NCBI GenBank assembly: GCA_021826065.1
Contig: JAKADY010000016.1
Coordinates: 1 to 54,737 of the forward strand
Source: Pseudomonadota bacterium
GTDB taxonomy: Bacteria; Pseudomonadota; Gammaproteobacteria; Burkholderiales; Thiobacillaceae
Length of the DNA: 54,737 nt
Direction: 5' to 3'
The position numbers and the translations under genes were made by a program. The notes beneath the pieces were generated by a model that saw only the letters and a list, made by a program, of their open reading frames with translations, ran no database searches and had not been told where the DNA came from. How positions within the stretch are numbered: the first letter of the stretch is position 1; each line of letters begins with the position of its first letter. Below, in pieces: positions 17,810 to 25,394 of the stretch.

Positions 17810-18777
17810 TGCTCGCGGCCGCCCTGCCCGCCGACCGTCTGGCGATCGATCTGCGCGGCCTGGAGTCGCTCAAGGCCCAGGCGGCGCGCGCCGACGCCGA
17901 GGCGCTGCGGGCGGCCGCCCGGCAGTTCGAGGCCCTGCTGCTACAGACCCTGCTGCGCGAGATGCGCGAGGCACGTTTCACCACGGCCGCCGACGCCTTC
18001 GCCGACAGCGACACGATCCGCCTCTACCGTGAGCTGCTCGACCAGCAGTGGGCGCAGAAGATCGTGCAGACCGGCGGGTTGGGCTTTGCCGACGCCCTGG
18101 CACGACAGTTGCAGCGCCAGCAGGCGGCTGCCGCGGCCGGTGAAGTCGCTCAGGACGAGATGGAGTCGCGCCGGGCGGGACATGCCCTACCAGCGTCGAC
18201 ACCGCGTCCCGAGCCGAACGAAGGCCGCAGCGCGCCCCCCTTGACGGCGGACGCGGCCGGTCGGCCCCCGGTGGCGGCCCCCGCGCCGGCGGCACAGACC
18301 GCTCATGACGAGATCCAGGCGCGCAAGTCGCAGTTCATCGAGCGCCTCAGGCCGCACGCCGAGGCCGCCGCCCGGCAGACCGGCGTGCCGGCGACCTTCA
18401 TCCTCGCCCATGCCGCCCTCGAGTCCGGCTGGGGGGCGCGCGAGATCCGCTGGGCGGACGGGCGCGGCACGCACAACCTGTTCGGCATCAAGGCCGGTGC
18501 CTCCTGGCGCGGAGAGAGCGTCGAGAGCGAGACCCTGGAGTACCGCCAGGGACTGCCGCTGCGCGTGAGCGAGCGCTTCCGCGCCTATGCCGATTACACC
18601 GAGGCCTTCGCCGACTATGCACAGTTGCTGCGCAGCCGATATGCTTCCGCCGTCCAGGCCGGTGACGATACGCAAGCCTTCGCCCAGGCCCTGGCCGCCG
18701 GCGGCTACGCCACCGATCCGGCCTATGCCGGCAAGCTCAGGGGCGTGATCGCCAGTGTGGCGCGCCTGCTTGCATGA
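17809..18777 (+). CDS. flgJ: Flagellar rod-cap and muramidase FlgJ
   Basis: A 322-residue two-domain protein. The N-terminal rod-binding part (ARQFEALLLQTLLREMREARFTTAADAFADSDTIRLYRELLDQQWAQKIV) caps the growing rod. The C-terminal glucosaminidase domain (about 160-320) contains FILAHAALESGWGAREI with the catalytic glutamate, then HNLFGIKAG and YADYTEAFADYAQLLRSRY. It opens the peptidoglycan for rod passage. The dual form is the beta/gamma type. Linked to flgI by a TGATG overlap; the long upstream frame is a shadow of flgI. Confidence 0.97.
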   Translation: MLAAALPADRLAIDLRGLESLKAQAARADAEALRAAARQFEALLLQTLLREMREARFTTAADAFADSDTIRLYRELLDQQWAQKIVQTGGLGFADALARQLQRQQAAAAAGEVAQDEMESRRAGHALPASTPRPEPNEGRSAPPLTADAAGRPPVAAPAPAAQTAHDEIQARKSQFIERLRPHAEAAARQTGVPATFILAHAALESGWGAREIRWADGRGTHNLFGIKAGASWRGESVESETLEYRQGLPLRVSERFRAYADYTEAFADYAQLLRSRYASAVQAGDDTQAFAQALAAGGYATDPAYAGKLRGVIASVARLLA

Positions 18778-18782
18778 GGGCC

Positions 18783-18809
18783 TCAACTTTAGGGCGGACG
18801 TGCCGTTAA
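18783..18809 (+). promoter_or_regulatory. Sigma-28 (FliA) promoter of flgKL
   Basis: TCAACTTT, an 11-base spacer, then GCCGTTAA: 6 of 8 and 7 of 8 matches to the FliA consensus TAAAGTTT-N11-GCCGATAA with the exact spacing. It lies in the short gap between flgJ and flgK, right where late (class 3) transcription of the junction proteins is expected. This fits the presence of flgM in the same window. Confidence 0.85.
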
Positions 18810-18829
18810 TCTGACATTAGGAGCGGGTC

Positions 18830-20488
18830 ATGGCCTCGAGTCTAATCGGCATCGGCATCACCGGGCTCAACGCCGCGATGGGGGCGGTGCGCACCACCCA
18901 GCACAACATCGCCAACGCCAACACGCCCGGCTATCACCGGCAGGCGGTGCAGCTCGCCGCCAACCCGCCCACCTATACCGGTGCCGGTTTCTTTGGCAAC
19001 GGTGTGGCGATCACCACCGTGGCGCGCATCTACAGCCAGTTCCTCGACAACGAGCTCATGCGCAGCCAGGGGCAGCTCGCCCGCCACGAGGTCTATGCCG
19101 CCTATGCGAGCCAGATCGACCGGTTGCTGGGCGACCAGAACAGCGGGCTCAACTCGGCCCTGTCGGCCTTTTTCGCCGCGGTGCAGGAGGTGGCCAACGA
19201 CCCCACCTCCATGGCGGCACGCGAGGCCATGCTCGCCGCGGGGCGCAACCTCGCCGGCCGCATGAACAACCTGGGCGTGAGCCTCGAGCAGATGCAGGCC
19301 AGCATCAACGGCGAGATGGCGACCATCGCCAGCGAGGCCAACGCCTATCTGCGCCGCATCGCCGATCTGAACGACCGCATCGCGCTGCTGCAGGCGATGG
19401 GCGGCAACCCGCCCAACGACCTCATCGACCAGCGTGAACAGCTCACCGCCGAGCTCAACAAACTGATGGACGTCAGCGTCATCCGCGGCGGCGACGGCTC
19501 CTACAACCTCTATCTGGGCGGCGGGCAGCCACTACTGATCGGCAACCAGCCCAACCTGTTGGGGGTGGCGGACGATCCCTACGATAACCGCATCAAGACG
19601 CTCACCCTCGGCGTCGGTGGGGCGACGCTAAGCCTGGACAGCCAGCTCGTCAGCGGTGGACGCTTAGGGGGGCTACTCGCGTTGCGCGAGGAGGTGCTGC
19701 TTCCTGCACAGCGGGAACTTGGCCGGCTGGCCGTAGGGTTGGCGGAGAGATTTAACGATCAGCACGATAATGGCTACGGCCTGGATAACACCACGGGTAA
19801 TATTTTTTTCACCTCGGTTTCGGGCCTTTTGAAACAGCCGATGCCGCATGAAGGCAACACGGGCAGCGCTACCCTAGCTGCGACGCTCAGCAACAGTAAC
19901 GATCTCACCGGAAGCGATTATCTGCTCAGTTACGATGGCGCCAGCTACACCCTCACACGTCTGAGCGACGGCGCCAGCAGCACGGGTGCCCTCGCTGCGG
20001 TGACCACCATTGGAGGGCAACCTCAGGGTTTCATCCTAAGCCTATCCTCTGGTACGCCCGCTGCCGGCGACCGTTGGCTGATTCGGATCACGGCTGACGC
20101 TGCGACGAACTTCGGTGTGGTCTTGTCGGACCCGCGCCAGATCGCTGCGGCGGCCTCCAGCGGAGCACCCGGTGACAACAGTAATGCCCTTGCCTTGGTG
20201 GCATTGCAGACATCGCAAACCCTTAGCAACAGCACGACGACCTACACAGGCCACTATGCGCAACTGGTAGCCCGTACCGCCAGCTACGCAGCGGAGGCGG
20301 ACATCGCCGTCAAGGCCTACGACAGCCTGGCCCGCCAGGCCTTCGAGACCCAGCAGTCGCTCTCCGGTGTCAATCTGGACGAGGAGGCCGCCAACCTGAT
20401 CCGCTACCAGCAGGCCTACCAGGCCGCCGCCCGCGCCATGCAGGTGGCCAGTTCGCTGCTGGATGAGCTCCTGGCCATCGGACGCTGA
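18830..20488 (+). CDS. flgK: Hook-filament junction protein FlgK (HAP1)
   Basis: A 552-residue junction protein. The N-terminus MASSLIGIGITGLNAAMGAVRTTQHNIANANTPGYHRQ and the C-terminus LSGVNLDEEAANLIRYQQAYQAAARAMQVASSLLDELLAIG are canonical. Central parts GEMATIASEANAYLRRIADLNDRIALLQAMGGNPPNDLIDQRE are also typical. From about residue 270 to 480 the coding DNA changes character, with many T- and A-rich codons and Ser/Thr/Asn-rich sequence, the outer variable domain. A TTAGGAGC ribosome site precedes the ATG. FlgN is the export chaperone. Confidence 0.97.
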   Translation: MASSLIGIGITGLNAAMGAVRTTQHNIANANTPGYHRQAVQLAANPPTYTGAGFFGNGVAITTVARIYSQFLDNELMRSQGQLARHEVYAAYASQIDRLLGDQNSGLNSALSAFFAAVQEVANDPTSMAAREAMLAAGRNLAGRMNNLGVSLEQMQASINGEMATIASEANAYLRRIADLNDRIALLQAMGGNPPNDLIDQREQLTAELNKLMDVSVIRGGDGSYNLYLGGGQPLLIGNQPNLLGVADDPYDNRIKTLTLGVGGATLSLDSQLVSGGRLGGLLALREEVLLPAQRELGRLAVGLAERFNDQHDNGYGLDNTTGNIFFTSVSGLLKQPMPHEGNTGSATLAATLSNSNDLTGSDYLLSYDGASYTLTRLSDGASSTGALAAVTTIGGQPQGFILSLSSGTPAAGDRWLIRITADAATNFGVVLSDPRQIAAAASSGAPGDNSNALALVALQTSQTLSNSTTTYTGHYAQLVARTASYAAEADIAVKAYDSLARQAFETQQSLSGVNLDEEAANLIRYQQAYQAAARAMQVASSLLDELLAIGR

Positions 20489-20500
20489 CAGGATGCCGCC

Positions 20501-21418
20501 ATGCGTGTGAGTTCCCTGACCCTGTCCACCGCGGCACTCGCCGGGATCCAGAACGAACAGGCCGCCATCGCCCGGCTCTCCCAGCAGATCGCCAGGAATG
20601 AGCGGGTATTGGCCCCGAAGGACGACCCGGTGCGCGCGCCGCGCATCCTGGAGCTCGCCGACCGCATCGCCCTGCGCGAGCAGTACCTGGCCAACCAGGA
20701 CAAGGCCCGCCTGGCGCTGAATTACCAGGGCGCCGTGCTGCAGGGCATCCGCCAGGTGCTGGAACACGCCCGCGGTATCCTCATGGGAGCGGGTCCGAAC
20801 CAGGATCAGACCCTGCGCGACCAGTACGCCCAGCTGATCGAGAACGACTACCGGCAGCTCAAGGGGCTGGCCAACACGCGCGACCCCTCGGGCAATTACA
20901 TCTTCTCGGGGTTCAAGACCAACACCGAGCCCTATCAGCACACCCAGGTGGCACCGGGTCCGGGCAGCAGCACTGCATCAACTTTTTCGGGGGACTCCGG
21001 TACGCGTCGGATCGAGATCGACGTGGGCCGCAGTGTCCAGGTCAACGACGACCTAAACACCGTCTTCCGGTCCGGGAATCCGGACGACCTACTGCAGGCG
21101 ATCGACCAGATCGCCATTGACTTGCGATCCACTAGCCTCACCCAGACGCAACTGGACAACGCCGTGGCCCGCCTCAACCAGGCCCTGGACGATCTAGGCC
21201 TGCTCGAGCGCCGGGTGGCCGCCGCGCAGCAGGAGATCGCCGACACCCAGGCCGTGACCCGCACGCTGCTGAACGAGGAGAAGAACGCTCTGGGCAAGCT
21301 GACAGAACTCGACCAGGCCGCCGCCATTGTCGAGCTGCAGCGCCGCCAGGTGACCCTGGAGGCGGCCCAGCGCGCCTATGCGCGCACCTCCGGCCTGTCC
21401 TTGTTCAACTACCTGTAG
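20501..21418 (+). CDS. flgL: Hook-filament junction protein FlgL (HAP3)
   Basis: A 305-residue flagellin-like junction protein. The N-terminus MRVSSLTLSTAALAGIQNEQAAIARLSQQIARNERVLAPKDDPVRAPRILEL and the C-terminus AAIVELQRRQVTLEAAQRAYARTSGLSLFNYL have the D0/D1 flagellin pattern. The middle SGNYIFSGFKTNTEPY is typical of FlgL. It follows flgK by 12 bases and would be read from the same sigma-28 promoter. Last gene of the flagellar block; no flagellin or fli gene follows here. Confidence 0.96.
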   Translation: MRVSSLTLSTAALAGIQNEQAAIARLSQQIARNERVLAPKDDPVRAPRILELADRIALREQYLANQDKARLALNYQGAVLQGIRQVLEHARGILMGAGPNQDQTLRDQYAQLIENDYRQLKGLANTRDPSGNYIFSGFKTNTEPYQHTQVAPGPGSSTASTFSGDSGTRRIEIDVGRSVQVNDDLNTVFRSGNPDDLLQAIDQIAIDLRSTSLTQTQLDNAVARLNQALDDLGLLERRVAAAQQEIADTQAVTRTLLNEEKNALGKLTELDQAAAIVELQRRQVTLEAAQRAYARTSGLSLFNYL

Positions 21419-21420
21419 GC

Positions 21421-21511
21421 GCTGCGAAAGCCGCGACACAAGACGCTGTTGTTGGTCGCGACTTTCGTCGCTCCTACAAGGGGTCTTAGGGGCGGCAAAG
21501 CCGCGACCCGA
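21421..21511. repeat. REP-type palindromic element, copy 2 (after flgL)
   Basis: Two short AAAGCCGCGAC segments flank the core GGTCGCGACTTTCGTCGCTCCTAC (21454-21477), which is one base different from copy 1. It fills the whole gap between the convergent flgL and smr genes and can form several stems, so it may end both transcripts. Confidence 0.75.
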
Positions 21512-21519
21512 GGAAGACA

Positions 21520-22110
21520 TCACCGGCCGCGCAGCAGCACCATCACCGCGCCGCTGCCCCCCTCGGCCGGGCGCGCCTGGACATAGGCCAAGACTTCGTC
21601 GCGCTGGGTGAGCCAGTGGCGCACGTGCAGCTTGAGCACCGGTTCGCGGTTTTTCGAGCCCAGGCCCTTGCCGTGGATGATGCGCACGCAGCGCAGGCCC
21701 CGCCGGCGGCACTCGTGCAGGAAATCGGCGAGTTCGTGTTTGGCCTCCAGGCGGTTCAATCCATGCAGGTCGAGCTCGGCCTGCGCCACCCATTGGCTGC
21801 GCAGCCGCCGCAGGATCTGACGCGACAGGCCGGGGCGCACGTAGGACAGTTCCTCGCCGGTCTCCGCCGCCTCGTCCCAGCGGATGGGGTCGGTGAGAGA
21901 CTCCAGGATCACCGCCCGCTCGTCGCGCAGGCGTGATAGCGGGATGGGCGGTGGCGGTGGGGTGTCGTGAAGGTAGCGGCCATGGGGCGAGAGCGGCTGC
22001 ACGTCGGCCACCGCCTGGCGGAACAGGCGGGCGTCCTCCTCGGGGCAGCCGCCGGGGTTGTCCGCAGCGCGCCGGGTCGCCGTCGTGCGGCCGCGTCGGG
22101 TGGCCGACAT
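21520..22110 (-). CDS. Smr-domain protein (SmrA-like DNA endonuclease)
   Basis: A 196-residue protein. Its C-terminal half is the Small MutS-Related domain: ELDLHGLNRLEAKHELADFLHECRRRGLRCVRIIHGKGLGSK, with the LDLHG and HGKG motifs, ending in GGSGAVMVLLRG. The N-terminal half is polar, and EEDARLFRQAVADVQPL is the short conserved segment seen in SmrA/SmrB-type proteins. SmrA of E. coli nicks DNA; SmrB rescues collided ribosomes. Which activity applies here is unclear. It follows trxB by 43 bases on the same strand. Confidence 0.88.
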   Translation of the reverse strand: MSATRRGRTTATRRAADNPGGCPEEDARLFRQAVADVQPLSPHGRYLHDTPPPPPIPLSRLRDERAVILESLTDPIRWDEAAETGEELSYVRPGLSRQILRRLRSQWVAQAELDLHGLNRLEAKHELADFLHECRRRGLRCVRIIHGKGLGSKNREPVLKLHVRHWLTQRDEVLAYVQARPAEGGSGAVMVLLRGR

Positions 22111-22153
22111 GATGCGTGACCGTGCTTGAGGATCAACCGCTTACACCGGGCAG

Positions 22154-23116
<963 letters not shown>

Positions 23117-23184
23117 TCAGGGTTCGCAGGCGAATATTTTGGCAGATGCGTCCCGCCTCTGCCGGTTTCAAGTCCGACAGGCTC

Positions 23185-23829
23185 CTAGATATGCCCGCCG
23201 TAGAAGTACGCGCCCAGCCCCAGGGTGAACAGCCAGTTGCCCCATAGGCCATGCTCCAGGGTCACCAGGGCCAGGGAGCCGGTCTTGACATAGGTGTAGG
23301 CGAAGAGCAGACCACCGGCGAGCGACAACAGCGGGGCCACCCAGTTGCCGAGGACGGAGTGGGCGAGGGCGAAGACGGTGGCGCTCAGCAGGGCGAGCTG
23401 CCAGGGGGCGGGGAACAGGCCGCGGTAGCGGTGGAAGAAGAAGACGCGGAAGATGAGTTCCTGTGGCAGCGCCGAGAGCACGGGGTAGAGAAGGAGCACG
23501 GCGAGCCAGAGGATGGGCCGCTCTTGCGGCAGTGCGAAGGGTTCGACGCCGGGCAACCCGAACGCGAGCGCCAGCACCGCCGTCCCGCCGACCAGGAGCA
23601 GGGCGGTGATGCGGGCAAGACAGGTACGCCAGGTCCGGGGCCAGGCGGTGAGCCGGCGGCGGTCGAAGCTGGGGTCGCGCAGCAGCAGCCAAAGGCACAG
23701 CGCCGTGAAGGCCAGCAGCTGCGGGATGATCCAGCGGCGCATCACCTCGCCCTGCCAGGCGAGCAGCAGCGGCAGCAGGATGAACAGGACGCTGAACTCG
23801 ACGGCGCGGCGGCGCTGCAGGTTGGCCAT
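23185..23829 (-). CDS. CPBP-family intramembrane protease (CAAX/ABI type)
   Basis: 214 residues with about six hydrophobic helices. The family motifs are in order: PQELIFR at about 122-128, FALAH at about 153-157 and HGLWGN near 197. The first motif reads QE rather than the usual EE, so the residue most often proposed as catalytic is Gln; a subfamily with PQEL is known to me, and whether it is active is unclear. Family members process prenylated or signal peptides, and many Gram-positive ones give bacteriocin self-immunity. Here it follows, on the same strand, a small exported peptide gene and an HTH regulator, and precedes trxB by 80 bases. Mutually exclusive hairpins lie just before its start. 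Confidence 0.85.
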   Translation of the reverse strand: MANLQRRRAVEFSVLFILLPLLLAWQGEVMRRWIIPQLLAFTALCLWLLLRDPSFDRRRLTAWPRTWRTCLARITALLLVGGTAVLALAFGLPGVEPFALPQERPILWLAVLLLYPVLSALPQELIFRVFFFHRYRGLFPAPWQLALLSATVFALAHSVLGNWVAPLLSLAGGLLFAYTYVKTGSLALVTLEHGLWGNWLFTLGLGAYFYGGHI

Positions 23830-23845
23830 GCCGCATTGTCGCGCG

Positions 23846-23904
23846 CGGCATCCCGCGCTGCCACCGCGCCGGCCGGCCCGCCCTCAGGTGAGGGCGGGAT
23901 GCCG
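23846..23904 (-). other. Overlapping alternative hairpins upstream of the CPBP protease gene
   Basis: Two strong stems share sequence. CCCGCCCTCA (23877-23886) pairs with TGAGGGCGGG (23889-23898), a perfect 10-bp stem with a 2-base loop. CGGCATCCCGC (23846-23856) pairs with GCGGGATGCCG (23894-23904), a perfect 11-bp long-range stem. The two cannot form together. They lie between the exported peptide gene and the protease gene, ending about 17 bases before the protease start. This could be an attenuator, a processing site or simply a terminator; no T-run follows. Confidence 0.6.
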
Positions 23905-23916
23905 GGGTGGCGCCGG

Positions 23917-24123
23917 TCAGCTCAGGCCCTGCAGCGGGGCGCCCACGCGATCCCAGGCCAGGCGCGTGACCACGGTCGGTGCAAGCGCGCCGTCGTTGGC
24001 TGCGGGCGCGACGCTGGGGGAGGTGGGCGGGGCGGGCGGTTGGGCAGCCCAGACCTGGGCGGCAGCCAGCAGGGTGAGGGCGGTCAACCAGGCGCGGGCG
24101 GGACGGGTCAGACGGGCTTTCAT
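23917..24123 (-). CDS. Small exported protein of unknown function
   Basis: 68 residues. A clear Sec signal: basic start (MKARLTRPARA), hydrophobic WLTALTLLAAAQV and cleavage after VWA. The mature product would be about 42 residues, Pro/Ala-rich at first (AQPPAPPTSPSVAPAAND) and ending TVVTRLAWDRVGAPLQGLS. No cysteines. The ATG at 24123 was preferred over one at 24144 because GGGGAG lies 9 bases before it. It starts 20 bases after the stop of the HTH regulator, so both are on one message. I do not recognise the family. Its pairing with a regulator and a membrane protease suggests a signal or regulated peptide, but that is inference only. Confidence 0.65.
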   Translation of the reverse strand: MKARLTRPARAWLTALTLLAAAQVWAAQPPAPPTSPSVAPAANDGALAPTVVTRLAWDRVGAPLQGLS

Positions 24124-24143
24124 GTGAAGGCTCCCCTCGCGCA

Positions 24144-24980
24144 TCAGTTCACCTGGCCGTCGGTGGCCCAGACCTCACGGGCCGCGGCGTAGCTGTCCTC
24201 GCGCAGGATGCGGCTGCGCACACGGGCCTCGCCCAGTGTCTCGTTGAGACGGCCGACCAGTCGATAGCGTTCGGCGGCATCGAGCGGGGCGCGGCAGGCG
24301 ACCTCCAGGGCGTTCCAAAGGTAGGCCGGCTGACCGTCGCGGTCGAACAGGCGCTCGCAGGCGGCCATGATCCAGCGGCCCTTCTCCTGGCGCTCGGGGC
24401 CGGGCGCCATGGCCAGCAGGTCCTCGAAGTGGCTGCCGAGGATCTCGTTCTCAATGGCGGCGGCGAGCCGGTTGTCGGCGCTGCCCAGGGCCTTGAGCGC
24501 GGCCTCCTCGTAGGCCCTGGCCTTGGGCGAGGCGGGGTCGGCGATGCTGTGGGCCAGCGCGGCCCAGTGCAGCACGCGGGCGCGCTCAGTGTCACCCTCC
24601 GGCAGCATGGCGAGCAGGTACTCCGCGAGCCCCTGCGCGCTGCTGTCCTTGTTCGCGACCAGCAGGTCGTAGAGGGCGCGGATGTGCGGCGGGCAGGGCT
24701 CGAGCAGGGTCACGTGCGCCTTGATCCAGAGCTCGCGCTCGATGTCGCGCAGCCGCTCCTGGTTGTGCGGGGCGATGTTCTTGCGGCTCAAGGGGTTTTC
24801 CCAGTTCTGCACCGTGGTCACCGAGACACAGGCGAGCGCGGCCAGCCCCTCCTGCGACAACCCGTAGCGGCGGCGCAGCCGCCCCACCCAGTCCGCCTCG
24901 AACTCGCGCTGACCGCTGAAGCGCCGCGGCGGGTTGGGCTGGCGGCTGTATTCGGTCCATTTTTGGGCTAGATATGACAT
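24144..24980 (-). CDS. HTH (XRE-like) regulator with helical C-terminal domain
   Basis: 278 residues. Residues of about 28-75 form a helix-turn-helix: GRLRRRYGLSQEGLAALACVSVTTVQNWENP, the XRE pattern with SQEGLA as helix 2 and VSVTTVQNWE as recognition helix. The remaining 200 residues are all-alpha with TPR-like or HEAT-like spacing (RARVLHWAALAHSIADPASPKARAYEEAALKAL and RLAAAIENEILGSHFEDLLAM). This layout resembles peptide-responsive regulators of the RRNPP group, though I see no specific sequence match. It is divergent from a small exported protein across a 201-base gap with repeated CCGGGTT sites that it may bind. A small exported peptide gene follows 20 bases downstream. Confidence 0.78.
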   Translation of the reverse strand: MSYLAQKWTEYSRQPNPPRRFSGQREFEADWVGRLRRRYGLSQEGLAALACVSVTTVQNWENPLSRKNIAPHNQERLRDIERELWIKAHVTLLEPCPPHIRALYDLLVANKDSSAQGLAEYLLAMLPEGDTERARVLHWAALAHSIADPASPKARAYEEAALKALGSADNRLAAAIENEILGSHFEDLLAMAPGPERQEKGRWIMAACERLFDRDGQPAYLWNALEVACRAPLDAAERYRLVGRLNETLGEARVRSRILREDSYAAAREVWATDGQVN

Positions 24981-25047
24981 GCGGCCTCCTCTCGTGATAC
25001 GACGACCTACGTTGCAAGCCTAGACAGCCCGTCCGGGCCGCGACACC

Positions 25048-25103
25048 AACCGGGTTGTGGTGGCTGGGCATCCGGGTTGGCCCACCCGGTTCGAACCCGG
25101 TTG
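25048..25103. promoter_or_regulatory. Operator-like cluster of CCGGGTT/AACCCGG repeats
   Basis: Within 56 bases the heptamer CCGGGTT or its complement occurs four times: in AACCGGGTT (25048-25056), in the near-palindrome CCGGGTTGGCCCACCCGG (25072-25089), and in the direct repeat ACCCGGTT-CGA-ACCCGGTT (25084-25102), which contains the palindrome GGTTCGAACC. It sits midway between the divergent HTH regulator and the small exported protein gene. The likeliest binder is the adjacent regulator. Confidence 0.65.
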
Positions 25104-25143
25104 CCCTCCGATTACGGTACGGGTGGCTAGTCTCTTGAGTGTC

Positions 25144-25162
25144 ACCGCGCATGGTGCGCGGT
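25144..25162 (+). other. Hairpin in the leader of the small exported protein gene
   Basis: The arms ACCGCGC and GCGCGGT (7 bp, perfect) enclose ATGGT. It lies 19 bases before the ATG of the downstream small gene, just upstream of its GGAGGAA ribosome site, and could protect or gate translation. Confidence 0.45.
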
Positions 25163-25181
25163 CAGCCCAGGAGGAAGCGCC

Positions 25182-25394
25182 ATGAACAGCACCGTACTCG
25201 CCCTGTTACTCCTTTCCGGACTCAACGCCCTGCCGGAGCGGCCTGCGCCCAGCCAGCCAGAGGCGGTACGCGCCGCCATGACCCTGCAGCCGTCCGACCA
25301 GGCCAGCCGGCTGGCGGCCAAGGGGCGGCTGCCCCAGGAACGCCTGCAGCTGCGCATGGAGCAGCGCATCGCCGTCGCGACCGCGGCGCCGTGA
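25182..25394 (+). CDS. Small protein of unknown function, possibly exported
   Basis: 70 residues. The first 17 (MNSTVLALLLLSGLNAL) are hydrophobic and could be a signal peptide or anchor, but no basic residue precedes the core, so export is uncertain. The rest is polar and helical (QASRLAAKGRLPQERLQLRMEQRIAVATAAP). A good AGGAGGAAG ribosome site precedes the ATG. It is divergent from the HTH regulator with shared repeat operators between, and its stop abuts the stop of the convergent amrS gene with no gap. I do not recognise the family. Confidence 0.6.
   Translation: MNSTVLALLLLSGLNALPERPAPSQPEAVRAAMTLQPSDQASRLAAKGRLPQERLQLRMEQRIAVATAAP

Noticed and set aside
23251-24192. A 313-codon rightward frame over the CPBP protease and small peptide genes
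   Set aside because: Very Gly/Gln/Glu-rich and without hydrophobic core; the leftward genes have membrane helices, a signal peptide and ribosome sites.
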